From positions 1 to 64,000 of the forward strand of contig NZ_AKJZ01000058.1 of the NCBI RefSeq assembly GCF_000282055.1: 64,000 bases of DNA. Direction: 5' to 3'. This stretch comes from Flavobacterium sp. CF136. Lineage in GTDB: Bacteria > Bacteroidota > Bacteroidia > Flavobacteriales > Flavobacteriaceae. Positions 52,004-60,093 of the stretch are shown here, piece by piece (the first letter of the stretch is position 1; each line of letters starts with the position of its first letter). Both the position numbers and the translations under genes were made by a program. Below the pieces are notes generated by a model, which was not told the origin of the DNA, did not search any database, and was given only the letters and a program-made list of their open reading frames with translations.

Positions 52004-53440
52004 TTAAACTTTTCTGTAAAAATCTTCTTTGACTTTAAATTTAGTATTTCTCTCATAAATCTTCGGAAAATTTAGAAGATAACTATCAAAACCAATCATT
52101 TTAAAGATTAAAAGATTTAATAGAGTATATAATCTTACACTAGCATAAAATAAATCATAATCTTTTGAGTCAATTGATCGATTTACTCCTGCATTATTAA
52201 AATCAGGTACTCTACCGTGCAAAAAGTCATTTCTGGATCTAATTACTTTTATATCTTCATCTAATAATTCAATATTTAAAATAGAAAAAGGTCTTTTTAA
52301 GCTTTCTAAATTTGTTATTTGATTAAGATTATCTAATCTTACTTTTAAAGTATTGATATCTATAAAGGATTCTTTTATTGAATGTTTATACAAAATCTCA
52401 AAAAGTTCAGCCTTTAGTTCTTTAAAATCTTTTTTTGAATTAATTGGTGCAATTTTTTCCTTTTCATTGCCAATTATAATATCTGATAAGGTTTCTAAAG
52501 CAATTGAATATCCTCCTGGTCTAAAAATTAAACTAGCTTTCGTAGATTCAATAATTAATAAAATTGTTGCTAAAAAGTTATCATCAACAAGCAGTTGATT
52601 ACATAATAAAGAAAAGCTTTTTATTTCAAGCTTTTTGTATACTTTTAGTTTAGAGAGTTTTTCAGCTTGTTTTGAGTATCCATGTACCCAAGCATGTGGA
52701 TTTGTATTAATAGGATTCATTAAAGTTTTTAAATCATCTCTTAAAGTTGAAAAATAAAAACTTTTCCATATATCCATTTTTGAATTTGAATAAGAAAAAA
52801 AATATCCCTTATTTCCTGGGAAGTAACCTGTCACATAACCTAGAGCAACTCTAATCGCAAAAGTTTTATTACTAAATTCCTCATACGTTTGTTTTTTCTT
52901 GGATTCAATGATTATACATCTATTTTTAAACTCATCTTTATCTTCTAAAATAAAAATTTCCTCATCGTTTAAATTAATTTTTGTAGCCAGACTGGAATTT
53001 GTTCCGCTATCATTTAAAAATAGTATATTTTCAATTTGAAAATGCATCTTCAAGGAGCTAGAGTATGGAATTACCAATTTGAAATATTGTTTCTTGGATT
53101 TTGAAAATCCTTCGCTATATAATTGATTAATTGAAGCTTCTAAACTTTCATTTGAAAATGTATCAATATAGAGACTTTTAAAAACAATTATTTTCTCTCC
53201 GTAATCAAATTTTATTCTTTCAATTTTCTGACCAATCCCGAGATTTCTCTCGCCTTTATAAAATTTATTAAAATCAAACTTAACTCTAAACTCTTTTTTA
53301 TCACATGATAAGTCTACATCATTAATACCATTTAAAGATGATTTTAATTTTATAAACGTTCCTTTTTTTGTTTCCTCAAAATCCTTTATAAATGACAAAG
53401 GCCCTTTATTATAAAAAAGGGAAATTTTATTTTCTTTCAT
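52004..53440 (-). CDS. HEPN-motif protein, putative RNase (defence-like)
   Basis: 478 residues from the ATG at 53440 (a TTG two codons upstream is ignored). The N-terminal 300 residues are an unrecognised alpha/beta domain (KISLFYNKGPLSFIKDFEETKKG..., VALGYVTGYFPGNKGYFFSY). The C-terminal part is all-helical and has RNDFLHGRV at about 403-411, which fits the RNxxxH/Rx4-6H active site of HEPN ribonucleases. The layout (large N-terminal domain, HEPN at the end) resembles ApeA-type anti-phage proteins. It lies between two RlaP genes and 14 bp from the second, on the same strand. RNase activity is a prediction. Confidence 0.65.
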   Translation of the reverse strand: MKENKISLFYNKGPLSFIKDFEETKKGTFIKLKSSLNGINDVDLSCDKKEFRVKFDFNKFYKGERNLGIGQKIERIKFDYGEKIIVFKSLYIDTFSNESLEASINQLYSEGFSKSKKQYFKLVIPYSSSLKMHFQIENILFLNDSGTNSSLATKINLNDEEIFILEDKDEFKNRCIIIESKKKQTYEEFSNKTFAIRVALGYVTGYFPGNKGYFFSYSNSKMDIWKSFYFSTLRDDLKTLMNPINTNPHAWVHGYSKQAEKLSKLKVYKKLEIKSFSLLCNQLLVDDNFLATILLIIESTKASLIFRPGGYSIALETLSDIIIGNEKEKIAPINSKKDFKELKAELFEILYKHSIKESFIDINTLKVRLDNLNQITNLESLKRPFSILNIELLDEDIKVIRSRNDFLHGRVPDFNNAGVNRSIDSKDYDLFYASVRLYTLLNLLIFKMIGFDSYLLNFPKIYERNTKFKVKEDFYRKV

Positions 53441-53460
53441 GTTCAATTTTATTTAATTAA

Positions 53461-54210
53461 CTATGATATAATTTGACCCCTAAAAAACAAATCCAACTCC
53501 TCATTCAACTTCTTCCCGCCTCCCAACTTACTTGCATTCTCCTGATTAAACTTAACCGTTTCCAATAAAAAATCAGTTATTAAAACTTCTTTTGGATGTA
53601 AATACTTTTCGTCCTGGTTGGCTTTTATATTTTGTAATTCTATTATTTTTTCTTTTATGTTTTGTGGTGCAATTGGCAATAAATCGGCAAAAGCAACGGG
53701 CGGAAAAGTATTCGTTTCTATAATCCATTTTCCGGCTAAAGCAGTTCGTAACGCGTAGAAATAACTTTTTAGTTTTACTTCTTCCATTTCGCAGACTTCC
53801 ATGAAATTCTTTGTCGTTCCTAAATAATGGTGCAAAACAGCTATTGGCGAAAAACATTGTACGGCTACCTCCTGCATTTGCATTGCAAAATCATCATTTT
53901 GGTAATACACCACAGGCGAAAACAACCACTCGATCAAAGGTGCATTAGATTTTGCTAACAATTTTATGGCTTTCCGTAAATCCCAACCGGAACCGTCCAG
54001 ATCGTCTTCAGTCATGAATTCGATTACGTCTGGTTTTTCCCAAAGTGATAAATAATATTCGGGTTTGTGTTTGTATATAAAACGGATATCATAGTCGCTG
54101 TCCGGAGAAGCAAATCCCCAGGCACGGCTTCCTGATTCTACAGCAAAGAGTATTTCTATGTTCTTGCTTTTCTCTATTTCTTTTAATTTCTTAAGTATTT
54201 TTTCTTTCAT
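53461..54210 (-). CDS. RlaP-type nucleotidyltransferase (second gene)
   Basis: 249 residues from the ATG at 54210 (MKEKILKKLKEIEKSKNIE). The upstream TTG would place the start inside the -7 box CAAATATA (54220-54227), so the ATG is nearly leaderless. Nucleotidyltransferase signature: FAVESGSRAWGFASPDSDYDIRFIY (Gly-Ser pair, two Asp). The middle has SNAPLIEWLFSPVVYY, as in RlaP proteins. It is a different, shorter branch than the protein at 50379 (low overall identity). It is likely an RNA-end nucleotidyltransferase in the repair island. Confidence 0.83.
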   Translation of the reverse strand: MKEKILKKLKEIEKSKNIEILFAVESGSRAWGFASPDSDYDIRFIYKHKPEYYLSLWEKPDVIEFMTEDDLDGSGWDLRKAIKLLAKSNAPLIEWLFSPVVYYQNDDFAMQMQEVAVQCFSPIAVLHHYLGTTKNFMEVCEMEEVKLKSYFYALRTALAGKWIIETNTFPPVAFADLLPIAPQNIKEKIIELQNIKANQDEKYLHPKEVLITDFLLETVKFNQENASKLGGGKKLNEELDLFFRGQIIS

Positions 54211-54219
54211 GATTGTCTT

Positions 54220-54227
54220 CAAATATA
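54220..54227 (-). promoter_or_regulatory. -7 promoter box of the second RlaP gene
   Basis: The minus strand reads TATATTTG (TAnnTTTG), 10 nt upstream of the ATG at 54210. It marks the start of the RlaP/HEPN operon. Confidence 0.5.
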
Positions 54228-54287
54228 AATAAACAAAAAAGCTTTAAACCAAGTAGTAACACGTGATTTTAAAGCTGGTATATTTTT

Positions 54288-54322
54288 AATCTCGCAAAGG
54301 CGCGAAGCCGCAAAGTTTTATT
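54288..54322. repeat. Dispersed repeat (CGCAAAGGCGC type)
   Basis: TCTCGCAAAGGCGCGAAGCC and following CGCAAAG belong to the same family as 3487-3505 and 56552-56630. It lies in the 237-bp gap between the RlaP gene and the TatD remnant. Confidence 0.6.
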
Positions 54323-54385
54323 TTATGCTTTACGTTTTAAGTTTTATCTTTTGTGTCTCTGCACCTTTGCTTCTTTAAACCTAAA

Positions 54386-54451
54386 TGGTAAAAAAGCTCT
54401 TAACATTCCTCGTTGTTTCTTCAGCAGCTTTCTCTGGCAAAATCCCTTTAA
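54386..54451 (-). pseudogene. Remnant of a tatD gene (3' end)
   Basis: On the minus strand the DNA reads FKGILPEKAAEETTRNVKSFF, without gaps relative to FKGVSGITVAEETTRNAKNFF, the C-terminus of the intact TatD at 55365. Only the last 21 codons remain, directly after the end of the bestrophin-like gene. A second tatD copy once lay here. Confidence 0.7.
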
Positions 54452-55260
54452 ACCAAAAAATCCGAAACCAATCGTTGTTTGAATCGGTCAATGGGTTTCA
54501 AATCGACATTGGTATCACCATTCAAAATATCAAAAGGATCGTCTAAACCGCTAATTAATAAATACAAATAGCAAAATAAAAACGTAATAGCAGAAGTTAC
54601 CAGATAATCGGCTGAGGGGCTTTTGAATTTGCTGATCAGTAAAAGCGACATCACGATAAACAAAATGCTTTGAAGCAGGGTATAGGCCGGCTGGATAAAG
54701 TTGTTTCTCGAAATCGAATAGGCACGGGTGAGCTGTTTTCGCATTGCATTCGTATTTTCCTGTATGCCTTTTATGGCTTCTTTGTCGACACCTCTTTCGG
54801 CAAAATAATAAGCAATCTCATTTGATTTCCGAATTAAGGGAAAGATAACGTTAGAATCTTTTTCGTTGGAATAGATCCATGCAATAATGCCATCGGTAAT
54901 CGCAATCATTTCCTGACGCAAAAAAGCACTGTTTAGTTCTTCCCTGCACAAATCGGAAGTTCCGGTTCTTGGTGCTCTCAAAGCCAGATAAATCCAATCT
55001 TTAATCGCTTCGAGATTAGAAGCCACTTCGCCCGGGATTTTTTCACTTTCCTTAAAATCGGTCATGGTTGCGGCCAATAATAATCCGAATACAAAAAAGG
55101 CTCCTGTAAAAATAATCGTAATATCGGACAGTTCTATCAAATCGTAAAAATTCTGTCCGTAAAGAGAAAGGTTTTTGAATACAAAATTCTTAATTCCTAA
55201 TATGGCTATTGCAGCAACAAACGACTTTAGGATTATGGTTCTGTTTATTATAAATTTCAT
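54448..55260 (-). CDS. Bestrophin-like/DUF4239-type membrane protein
   Basis: 270 residues from the ATG at 55260 (MKFIINRTIILKSFVAAIAIL). About four membrane segments: at the N-terminus, IIFTGAFFVFGLLLAATM, YTLLQSILFIVMSLLLISKF and SAITFLFCYLYLLISGLDDPFDIL. The GLDDPFDI motif after the last segment recalls bestrophin-like/DUF4239 channels. It follows TatD by 104 bp on the same strand. The assignment is tentative. Confidence 0.6.
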   Translation of the reverse strand: MKFIINRTIILKSFVAAIAILGIKNFVFKNLSLYGQNFYDLIELSDITIIFTGAFFVFGLLLAATMTDFKESEKIPGEVASNLEAIKDWIYLALRAPRTGTSDLCREELNSAFLRQEMIAITDGIIAWIYSNEKDSNVIFPLIRKSNEIAYYFAERGVDKEAIKGIQENTNAMRKQLTRAYSISRNNFIQPAYTLLQSILFIVMSLLLISKFKSPSADYLVTSAITFLFCYLYLLISGLDDPFDILNGDTNVDLKPIDRFKQRLVSDFLV

Positions 55261-55364
55261 TCGGTCTTTTTTAGGCAAATTAAACAAATATAAACGTCTC
55301 CTCTCCTATTCTGATATAAAAAAATGCAGACACTTTTATTTATGAACTAAGCTGTTAGAAAACA

Positions 55365-56165
55365 TTAAATTCCAAAAAAGTTCTTAGCATTTCTTGTTGT
55401 TTCCTCTGCAACTGTAATTCCCGAAACTCCTTTAAACTGCGCAACAGTTGCTGCAACAAAAGGCAGAAAAGCAGGTTCGCAGCGGCGTTCGTGGTATTTT
55501 TTCAAAAGACTGTTCGTGACATTTTTTGGGAGCATGAAAGGTGCATCAGTTTCGATCATCATTCGGTCAAGCGGAACGTACTGAATCACTTCTTTTAAAT
55601 GTTCAAAACGTTTACTGTCGGATATTGCTCCGGTAAAACCAAGATAGAATCCGTTATCGAGATAGGTTTTGGCTTCGGGCAGACTTCCGGTAAAACAATG
55701 TACGACGGCTTTTGGCAATTGTGGCAGATAGTCTTTTGTAATGTCCATAAACTTAGTAAAAGCCGCTCTTTCATGCAAAAACAAAGGTTTCTGAACTTCA
55801 ATCGCTAATTCTAATTGGGCTTTGTAACACGTTTCCTGAATATTTCTGGGCGAAAAGTCACGATCAAAATCGAGTCCGCACTCGCCTACCGAAACTACGT
55901 GTTTCTGTTTTAATAAATTCCGCAGTTTTGCAATGCTCTGCGCATCAAAACTTTTCGCATCATGCGGATGAATTCCGGCTGTTGCGTACAACACTCCCGG
56001 ATAATCTTTTGCCATTTGCGCAGCTGCTTCACTGTTTTTTACGCTTGTTCCGGTGAGTATCATTTGCGATACATCGGCATCTAAGGCATTTTGTACGACA
56101 TCGTCTATGTCGTTGTGGAATTGTTTATTGGTTAAATTAATTCCGATATCTATATATGCATTCAT
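55365..56165 (-). CDS. tatD: TatD family metal-dependent nuclease
   Basis: 266 residues. It aligns over its whole length with the E. coli TatD type (DIGINLTNKQFHNDIDDVV; AGIHPHDAKSF; VGECGLDFDRDFSPRN; HERAAF; VVHCFTGSLPEAK; ETDAPFMLPKN). The Glu of GECGLD and the His and Asp residues are metal ligands. TatD is a 3'-5' exonuclease acting on single-stranded DNA and RNA ends, which fits the neighbouring RNA-repair genes. A remnant second copy lies at 54386. Confidence 0.92.
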   Translation of the reverse strand: MNAYIDIGINLTNKQFHNDIDDVVQNALDADVSQMILTGTSVKNSEAAAQMAKDYPGVLYATAGIHPHDAKSFDAQSIAKLRNLLKQKHVVSVGECGLDFDRDFSPRNIQETCYKAQLELAIEVQKPLFLHERAAFTKFMDITKDYLPQLPKAVVHCFTGSLPEAKTYLDNGFYLGFTGAISDSKRFEHLKEVIQYVPLDRMMIETDAPFMLPKNVTNSLLKKYHERRCEPAFLPFVAATVAQFKGVSGITVAEETTRNAKNFFGI

Positions 56166-56333
56166 TGTAATTATTTGTTCCTGATGGAACTTATTTTTTA
56201 TTGTTATTTTTTATTCTGTGTGTTTGTTTTTAACACATAGAATCATAGAATTTTGAGAGTCTGTAAAAGGCGTTTCACTTTGCATTAAGGCACATCGTTG
56301 GTATGTGAAAATACTTTGGTTTACATATATTGT

Positions 56334-56359
56334 GTAGACGCACTGCTGTGCGCCTCTAC
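56334..56359. repeat. Dispersed palindromic repeat (GACGCACTGCTGTGCG type)
   Basis: 26-bp imperfect palindrome around AGACGCACTGCTGTGCGCCT. Other copies are at 3543-3568, 60732-60756 and 60791-60815. It is in the 468-bp gap 56166-56633, which also holds a GCGGTcgcgaaACCGC hairpin (56367-56383), the tRNA fragment and the inverted repeat at 56552. Confidence 0.8.
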
Positions 56360-56498
56360 GTTTATATGCGGTCGCGAAACCGCTATGTGACAAAACTTTC
56401 GTTTTCTCTCTCTATATCTTTTATTCAAAAAAACTATGTCTATGTGTTTAAAAATTAAATCCAAACGTTTGCCCAAACTAAACTACCGCGGCTTATGG

Positions 56499-56530
56499 GT
56501 TGCGCAGGGAGGATTTGAACCTTCGTCTTT
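56499..56530 (-). ncRNA. tRNA 3'-end-like fragment
   Basis: On the minus strand GAAGGTTCAAATCCTCCC is T-arm-like and is followed by TGCGCAACCC as an acceptor 3' strand. No D-arm or anticodon arm was found upstream. It lies just downstream of the Pnkp gene, in the same orientation as the fragments near slipin. Confidence 0.5.
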
Positions 56531-56551
56531 TAGAATGTTTTAATTATTAAT

Positions 56552-56630
56552 CTCCCAAAGGCGCTGAGTCACAAAGGTTTTTATGCAGACCTAAACCTCC
56601 AAGCCTTTGTGAATCTGAGCCTTTGAACCT
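56552..56630. repeat. Dispersed inverted repeat (CAAAGGCGCTGAGTCACAAAGG type)
   Basis: Left arm CAAAGGCGCTGAGTCACAAA and right arm, read on the minus strand as CAAAGGCTCAGATTCACAAA. It lies directly after the Pnkp gene stop and may act as its terminator. Confidence 0.65.
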
Positions 56631-56633
56631 TTT

Positions 56634-57533
56634 TTAGAAATCCCCATAATATACCTGGAAGCAAGGCAATTTCAAATCATTTCTCCAGGTATCCACTACC
56701 TGGTTTCTATCATCTAAAACGAATTCTACAAAGTATTTGTCTTTGATAAACTCGTTATAGATTTCAGTTTTAATAATCGAATCTTTCCGGCTCTCTTTTG
56801 TTTTACGCATAATCAGGTCGTCGTATTCGATTTCGTGTTTTTCAAGAAAACGTAACGTAGGATCTTTGTATCGGTCTTCTCTTCCCGAAACCAATAATAT
56901 TTCATAACCTAATTTCTTGTAATTTCGCAATACATTCGCTACCGGATTATTGATTTCGTCTTCGTCACATTTGCTGGCATCAAAAGGATTTCGTCCGTTC
57001 ATTAAAGCCAGTGTTCCGTCAAGATCACAAATAATTGCTTTGGGCAAATCAGGATTTTGATTACAATATTCCAGGTTTTTATTCACTTTTTTTATCGGTT
57101 TAAAATCAAATTTTTCTTTTGTCTTTTGCAATTGATGATACATGTTCTCAATCACTTTTTTGGGAACTTTTCGTTCTCTTTTTTCATTTCGAACCAAAAG
57201 TTCTTCCAATGGCAAATCAAACAATTTGAAGTCAATATTTGCCATTTCCGAAAAATCACTTACTGGCTGTTTGATGTAATCCAACTTGACATTACAGTTG
57301 TCTAAAATTACATTCCATCCATTTGAGAGTAAGGTTTTAACCTGAGTCAAAATCATTTTCGAAATCATAGTTTCTGATGCGGGATCCATTGTTTCCTGAA
57401 ATTGCGAAAACCTGATTTCGTCCCGGCTAATTCTCATCGTCTTAGATTCTGTTCTTACTTTCCATTCGGCATAAGTGCTTTTTCCTGACGCTGGACAACC
57501 AATTAATATCGTTAGTGTTGGTATCTTTTTCAT
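56634..57533 (-). CDS. Polynucleotide 5'-kinase/3'-phosphatase (T4 Pnkp-like)
   Basis: 299 residues, the same size as the T4 enzyme. N-terminal P-loop kinase: GCPASGKST (12-20), SRDEIR (36-41). C-terminal HAD phosphatase: AIICDLDGTLALMNGRNPFD (166-185), VSGREDRY and VLDDRNQVV (272-280). It would phosphorylate RNA 5'-OH ends and remove 2',3'-cyclic phosphate or 3'-phosphate, preparing broken RNA for ligation. It lies 1 bp after the ligase gene, so the two are translated in one operon. Confidence 0.92.
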   Translation of the reverse strand: MKKIPTLTILIGCPASGKSTYAEWKVRTESKTMRISRDEIRFSQFQETMDPASETMISKMILTQVKTLLSNGWNVILDNCNVKLDYIKQPVSDFSEMANIDFKLFDLPLEELLVRNEKRERKVPKKVIENMYHQLQKTKEKFDFKPIKKVNKNLEYCNQNPDLPKAIICDLDGTLALMNGRNPFDASKCDEDEINNPVANVLRNYKKLGYEILLVSGREDRYKDPTLRFLEKHEIEYDDLIMRKTKESRKDSIIKTEIYNEFIKDKYFVEFVLDDRNQVVDTWRNDLKLPCFQVYYGDF

Positions 57534-57534
57534 T

Positions 57535-58719
57535 TTATAATCTTGGATCTAATGTTTTTTCTATTTCTTCATTGTTGATTCGCTTCAAAAGCAATAAACG
57601 CATCAAATAATTCTCTTCTTCCAAATCTTTATACGGAATCTGAAGCATTTTCTGATTGATTTCCCAACCATTCACCGATTGTTCCATTTTCTTTTTTACG
57701 TTCCTTTTTTCGATATAATGATCAAAATCCTGATGAAAATTCACTCCGTAAATCATCGTCAGATAATTGTTATTTCTGACTTTAAAGCAGGGTGGCAAAT
57801 TTTTAATATAATTTTTAACGGGCTTAACCATGATACCTTCTTCATTTGCCGTTGTCAATTTTTCGAAAAAAGAATAAATTTCTTCTAGTTTTTCTTCTTT
57901 ATTCGAAATTGTAAATTCCAAATGCAAAAAAGCATCATCATTCACCAATCCATACGTTAAATTACTATTTGGCAACGATTCTTCGCCAGAAACAGTAACA
58001 ATTTTTAAAATTGTAAAAGGCTTAAAGTGAATTTCTCCATCATTCCCAAAAGTATCTATTTGGTTTTTAAACACCTTTAAAGAGTCCTGTTGCTTTCTTA
58101 CATCAGGAATTTTAACAGTTGCCAAAGCTTCATATTGACGAATTATGTGTGTTTTATATTTGCTTCCAAATTCTTTTCTCGTAAGCTCTTTTTTATCTGA
58201 AATGTAGGTTCTAAACAACTCCGATTCTTTTACACTTTCAAGCTTTTCAAGTAATCCCGAAGATTTCAAATAAGAATTATGTGTTTCTAAAGCATCATAA
58301 TATCCCGTAAATTCTTTCTCGATTAAACCGCCGCCTAAAACTTTCCAGGGCAACAACTCTGAAGCGATTAAAAGTGTTTCGAAATCAGGAAACTGAATCA
58401 ACATTTTTGTGTGTAGGTCCTTTAAACTATTTATCGCTTTTTCTACATCAATATGATCCATTTTAAAACCATTTCGGGAAACAAAATAGGTTTCTTCAAG
58501 ATTCCTTTTTAGATAAATGGTGCAATAAGAACCCATGTACTTTTTTTGAACCACAAACTCGTTTACACCTTTGTCTAAATAATAATTAATAGCTTCTGCA
58601 ATACTTTCTATTTCGTTTTTAGTTTTACTTTTTGGAGCCGGCGAAATGGTTGGCGAAAAATCATTTATCTTGTTTTTGCAAAACCACTCTATTCTGTTTC
58701 TTACTTTAAAATCTAACAT
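57535..58719 (-). CDS. RNA ligase (nucleotidyl-transferase type)
   Basis: 394 residues. Covalent nucleotidyl-transferase motifs in order: motif I KKYMGSYC with the AMP-accepting Lys60, motif IV EGIMVKP (294-300), motif V KVRNNNYL (313-320); an internal EIHFKPF may be motif IIIa. It joins RNA ends after Pnkp treatment. Compared with the three-domain bacterial Pnkp-Hen1 enzymes, the ligase here is a separate protein. It is cotranscribed with hen1 (4 bp) and Pnkp (1 bp). Confidence 0.88.
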   Translation of the reverse strand: MLDFKVRNRIEWFCKNKINDFSPTISPAPKSKTKNEIESIAEAINYYLDKGVNEFVVQKKYMGSYCTIYLKRNLEETYFVSRNGFKMDHIDVEKAINSLKDLHTKMLIQFPDFETLLIASELLPWKVLGGGLIEKEFTGYYDALETHNSYLKSSGLLEKLESVKESELFRTYISDKKELTRKEFGSKYKTHIIRQYEALATVKIPDVRKQQDSLKVFKNQIDTFGNDGEIHFKPFTILKIVTVSGEESLPNSNLTYGLVNDDAFLHLEFTISNKEEKLEEIYSFFEKLTTANEEGIMVKPVKNYIKNLPPCFKVRNNNYLTMIYGVNFHQDFDHYIEKRNVKKKMEQSVNGWEINQKMLQIPYKDLEEENYLMRLLLLKRINNEEIEKTLDPRL

Positions 58720-58723
58720 TTTT

Positions 58724-60001
58724 TTATTTTTTTTGAATGATTACTGCGCTTGTCGGATAAATTCCTTTTACACAATCTCCTACTCCAAAGAATGATTTTG
58801 GATTTGGAAAAATTTCATTTATCATTTTCACAAACTCCATATTCGAAAGTTCAAAATCGTGATCATCGTGTCTAAATTCTTCTGTTAATTCATAATTTAC
58901 ATTAAAATCCTTGTCGGGCGTTGTAACATACAATTGGGTAAAATTTGTATGATCACGAATCCAGGTCAGTAATGATTTAGCTTCTTCCAAAGAATTGTGC
59001 TCGATAACCTCGCTCAAAATAATCTGTCCCTCGAAATCATTAAGATCTTCTAATTTTTCAATCCAGTGCAAATTATCTGCTTTTTCTACCGCTTGAATTT
59101 TATCTGCAATATGTCTAAAATCAACCTCATCATAAGCATAATATTCCTGTGTAAATCCTCTTTTGAGCAACAATTTGAAATATTGTAATTCACCACAGCC
59201 AAAATCTAACACAGGCTCATCAAAATTGATTTTACTGCAAATAAATTCTTTTCTGGATTGATGTGTATCTGTAAAAACAAATTGAACTTCATTATCAAAA
59301 TACGCTTCTAACTGTGGTTTGAATTTCTCAAACTGCACCGGCGAACGCATAATTCTTTTAATAAAAAGATAAAAAACAAAATAAGGAATTCCGGCAAGAT
59401 TGGTAAACATCGTAATATGCTTCTGAATAAAATAATCATCAATATAAGTGTATACGGCATACCTGTTGGTAAAGTGCGAAAACAATGCTACAAGCGAAAA
59501 TTTCTGCAAAGCTTCTCTAACGGTTGAACCTTCTATCTTTAATTCGTAATTATTACCTATTCTATGCTGGAGTGAAATTCCATCAATGTATTTTGACAAA
59601 AGATAATTTCCATTTTTATACCAACCCGAATCGATGAAAAAAGTAGCCACTTCAATAGTACATTTTTCAGTATCAACTTCGTCATAGCTTTTTTCTAACC
59701 AGGAAATTATTGTTTCACTTAAACCTGCATTTTCTTTATATAAATGATTAAAAAATTCGGTAGATATATTCAAAGCCAACAATGGACTGCAATAGCTTTG
59801 GAAGTCGATTTGATTTCCTTCTTCAGGTAAATAACTATGTTTGTCATCCAGGAAAACACAATGATATTCAGAAGCCGAAACTACATTTCCAATCACAATT
59901 CCGTTTTTTAATTCTTTCAAATATAGTCCCTGATCCGTATTTGGATTTTTATAAAGGATATCTAAAAAATATTTATTCTCTGATTTAAGTTTGATAATCA
60001 T
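58724..60001 (-). CDS. hen1: RNA 3'-terminal 2'-O-methyltransferase Hen1
   Basis: 425 residues from the ATG at 60001 (MIIKLKSENKYFLDIL); an upstream start would cross the promoter. C-terminal methyltransferase: SAM site VLDFGCGELQYFKLLL, catalytic SEVIEHNSLEEAK (metal-binding EVIEH), TPDKDFNVNY and the Hen1 signature RHDDHDFELSNMEF. The N-terminal 250 residues are the bacterial Hen1 N-domain. It methylates the 2'-OH at RNA 3' ends, so that religated tRNA resists a second cut. It is the first gene of the Hen1-ligase-Pnkp operon. Confidence 0.92.
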   Translation of the reverse strand: MIIKLKSENKYFLDILYKNPNTDQGLYLKELKNGIVIGNVVSASEYHCVFLDDKHSYLPEEGNQIDFQSYCSPLLALNISTEFFNHLYKENAGLSETIISWLEKSYDEVDTEKCTIEVATFFIDSGWYKNGNYLLSKYIDGISLQHRIGNNYELKIEGSTVREALQKFSLVALFSHFTNRYAVYTYIDDYFIQKHITMFTNLAGIPYFVFYLFIKRIMRSPVQFEKFKPQLEAYFDNEVQFVFTDTHQSRKEFICSKINFDEPVLDFGCGELQYFKLLLKRGFTQEYYAYDEVDFRHIADKIQAVEKADNLHWIEKLEDLNDFEGQIILSEVIEHNSLEEAKSLLTWIRDHTNFTQLYVTTPDKDFNVNYELTEEFRHDDHDFELSNMEFVKMINEIFPNPKSFFGVGDCVKGIYPTSAVIIQKK

Positions 60002-60021
60002 TGCGTTTATTTTTTGTTTGA

Positions 60022-60060
60022 CAAATATAGCTTTCCCACTACGCAATTATTTTGCGTAGT
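60022..60060 (-). promoter_or_regulatory. hen1 promoter with 23-bp palindromic operator
   Basis: The -7 box TATATTTG (minus strand, 60022-60029) is followed, 8 bp upstream, by ACTACGCAA-TTATT-TTGCGTAGT (60038-60060), a perfect 9-bp-arm palindrome. The same element, 18/23 identical and at the same distance, lies in front of the slipin leader. The right arm also overlaps the -33 box (TTTG, 60051-60054) of the divergent HD gene. Confidence 0.75.
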
Positions 60061-60073
60061 AAAAAAAGAATCT

Positions 60074-60081
60074 TACTTTTG
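60074..60081 (+). promoter_or_regulatory. -7 promoter box of the HD-domain gene
   Basis: TACTTTTG matches TAnnTTTG, 19 bp after TTTG at 60051-60054. It starts transcription near 60087, so the upstream TTG codons of this frame cannot be the start. Confidence 0.65.
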
Positions 60082-60093
60082 AGTAAAAACAAT

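Noticed and set aside
60052..60093. Upstream TTG start for the HD gene
   Set aside because: The -7 box at 60074-60081 lies inside this stretch, so the region is promoter, not coding.
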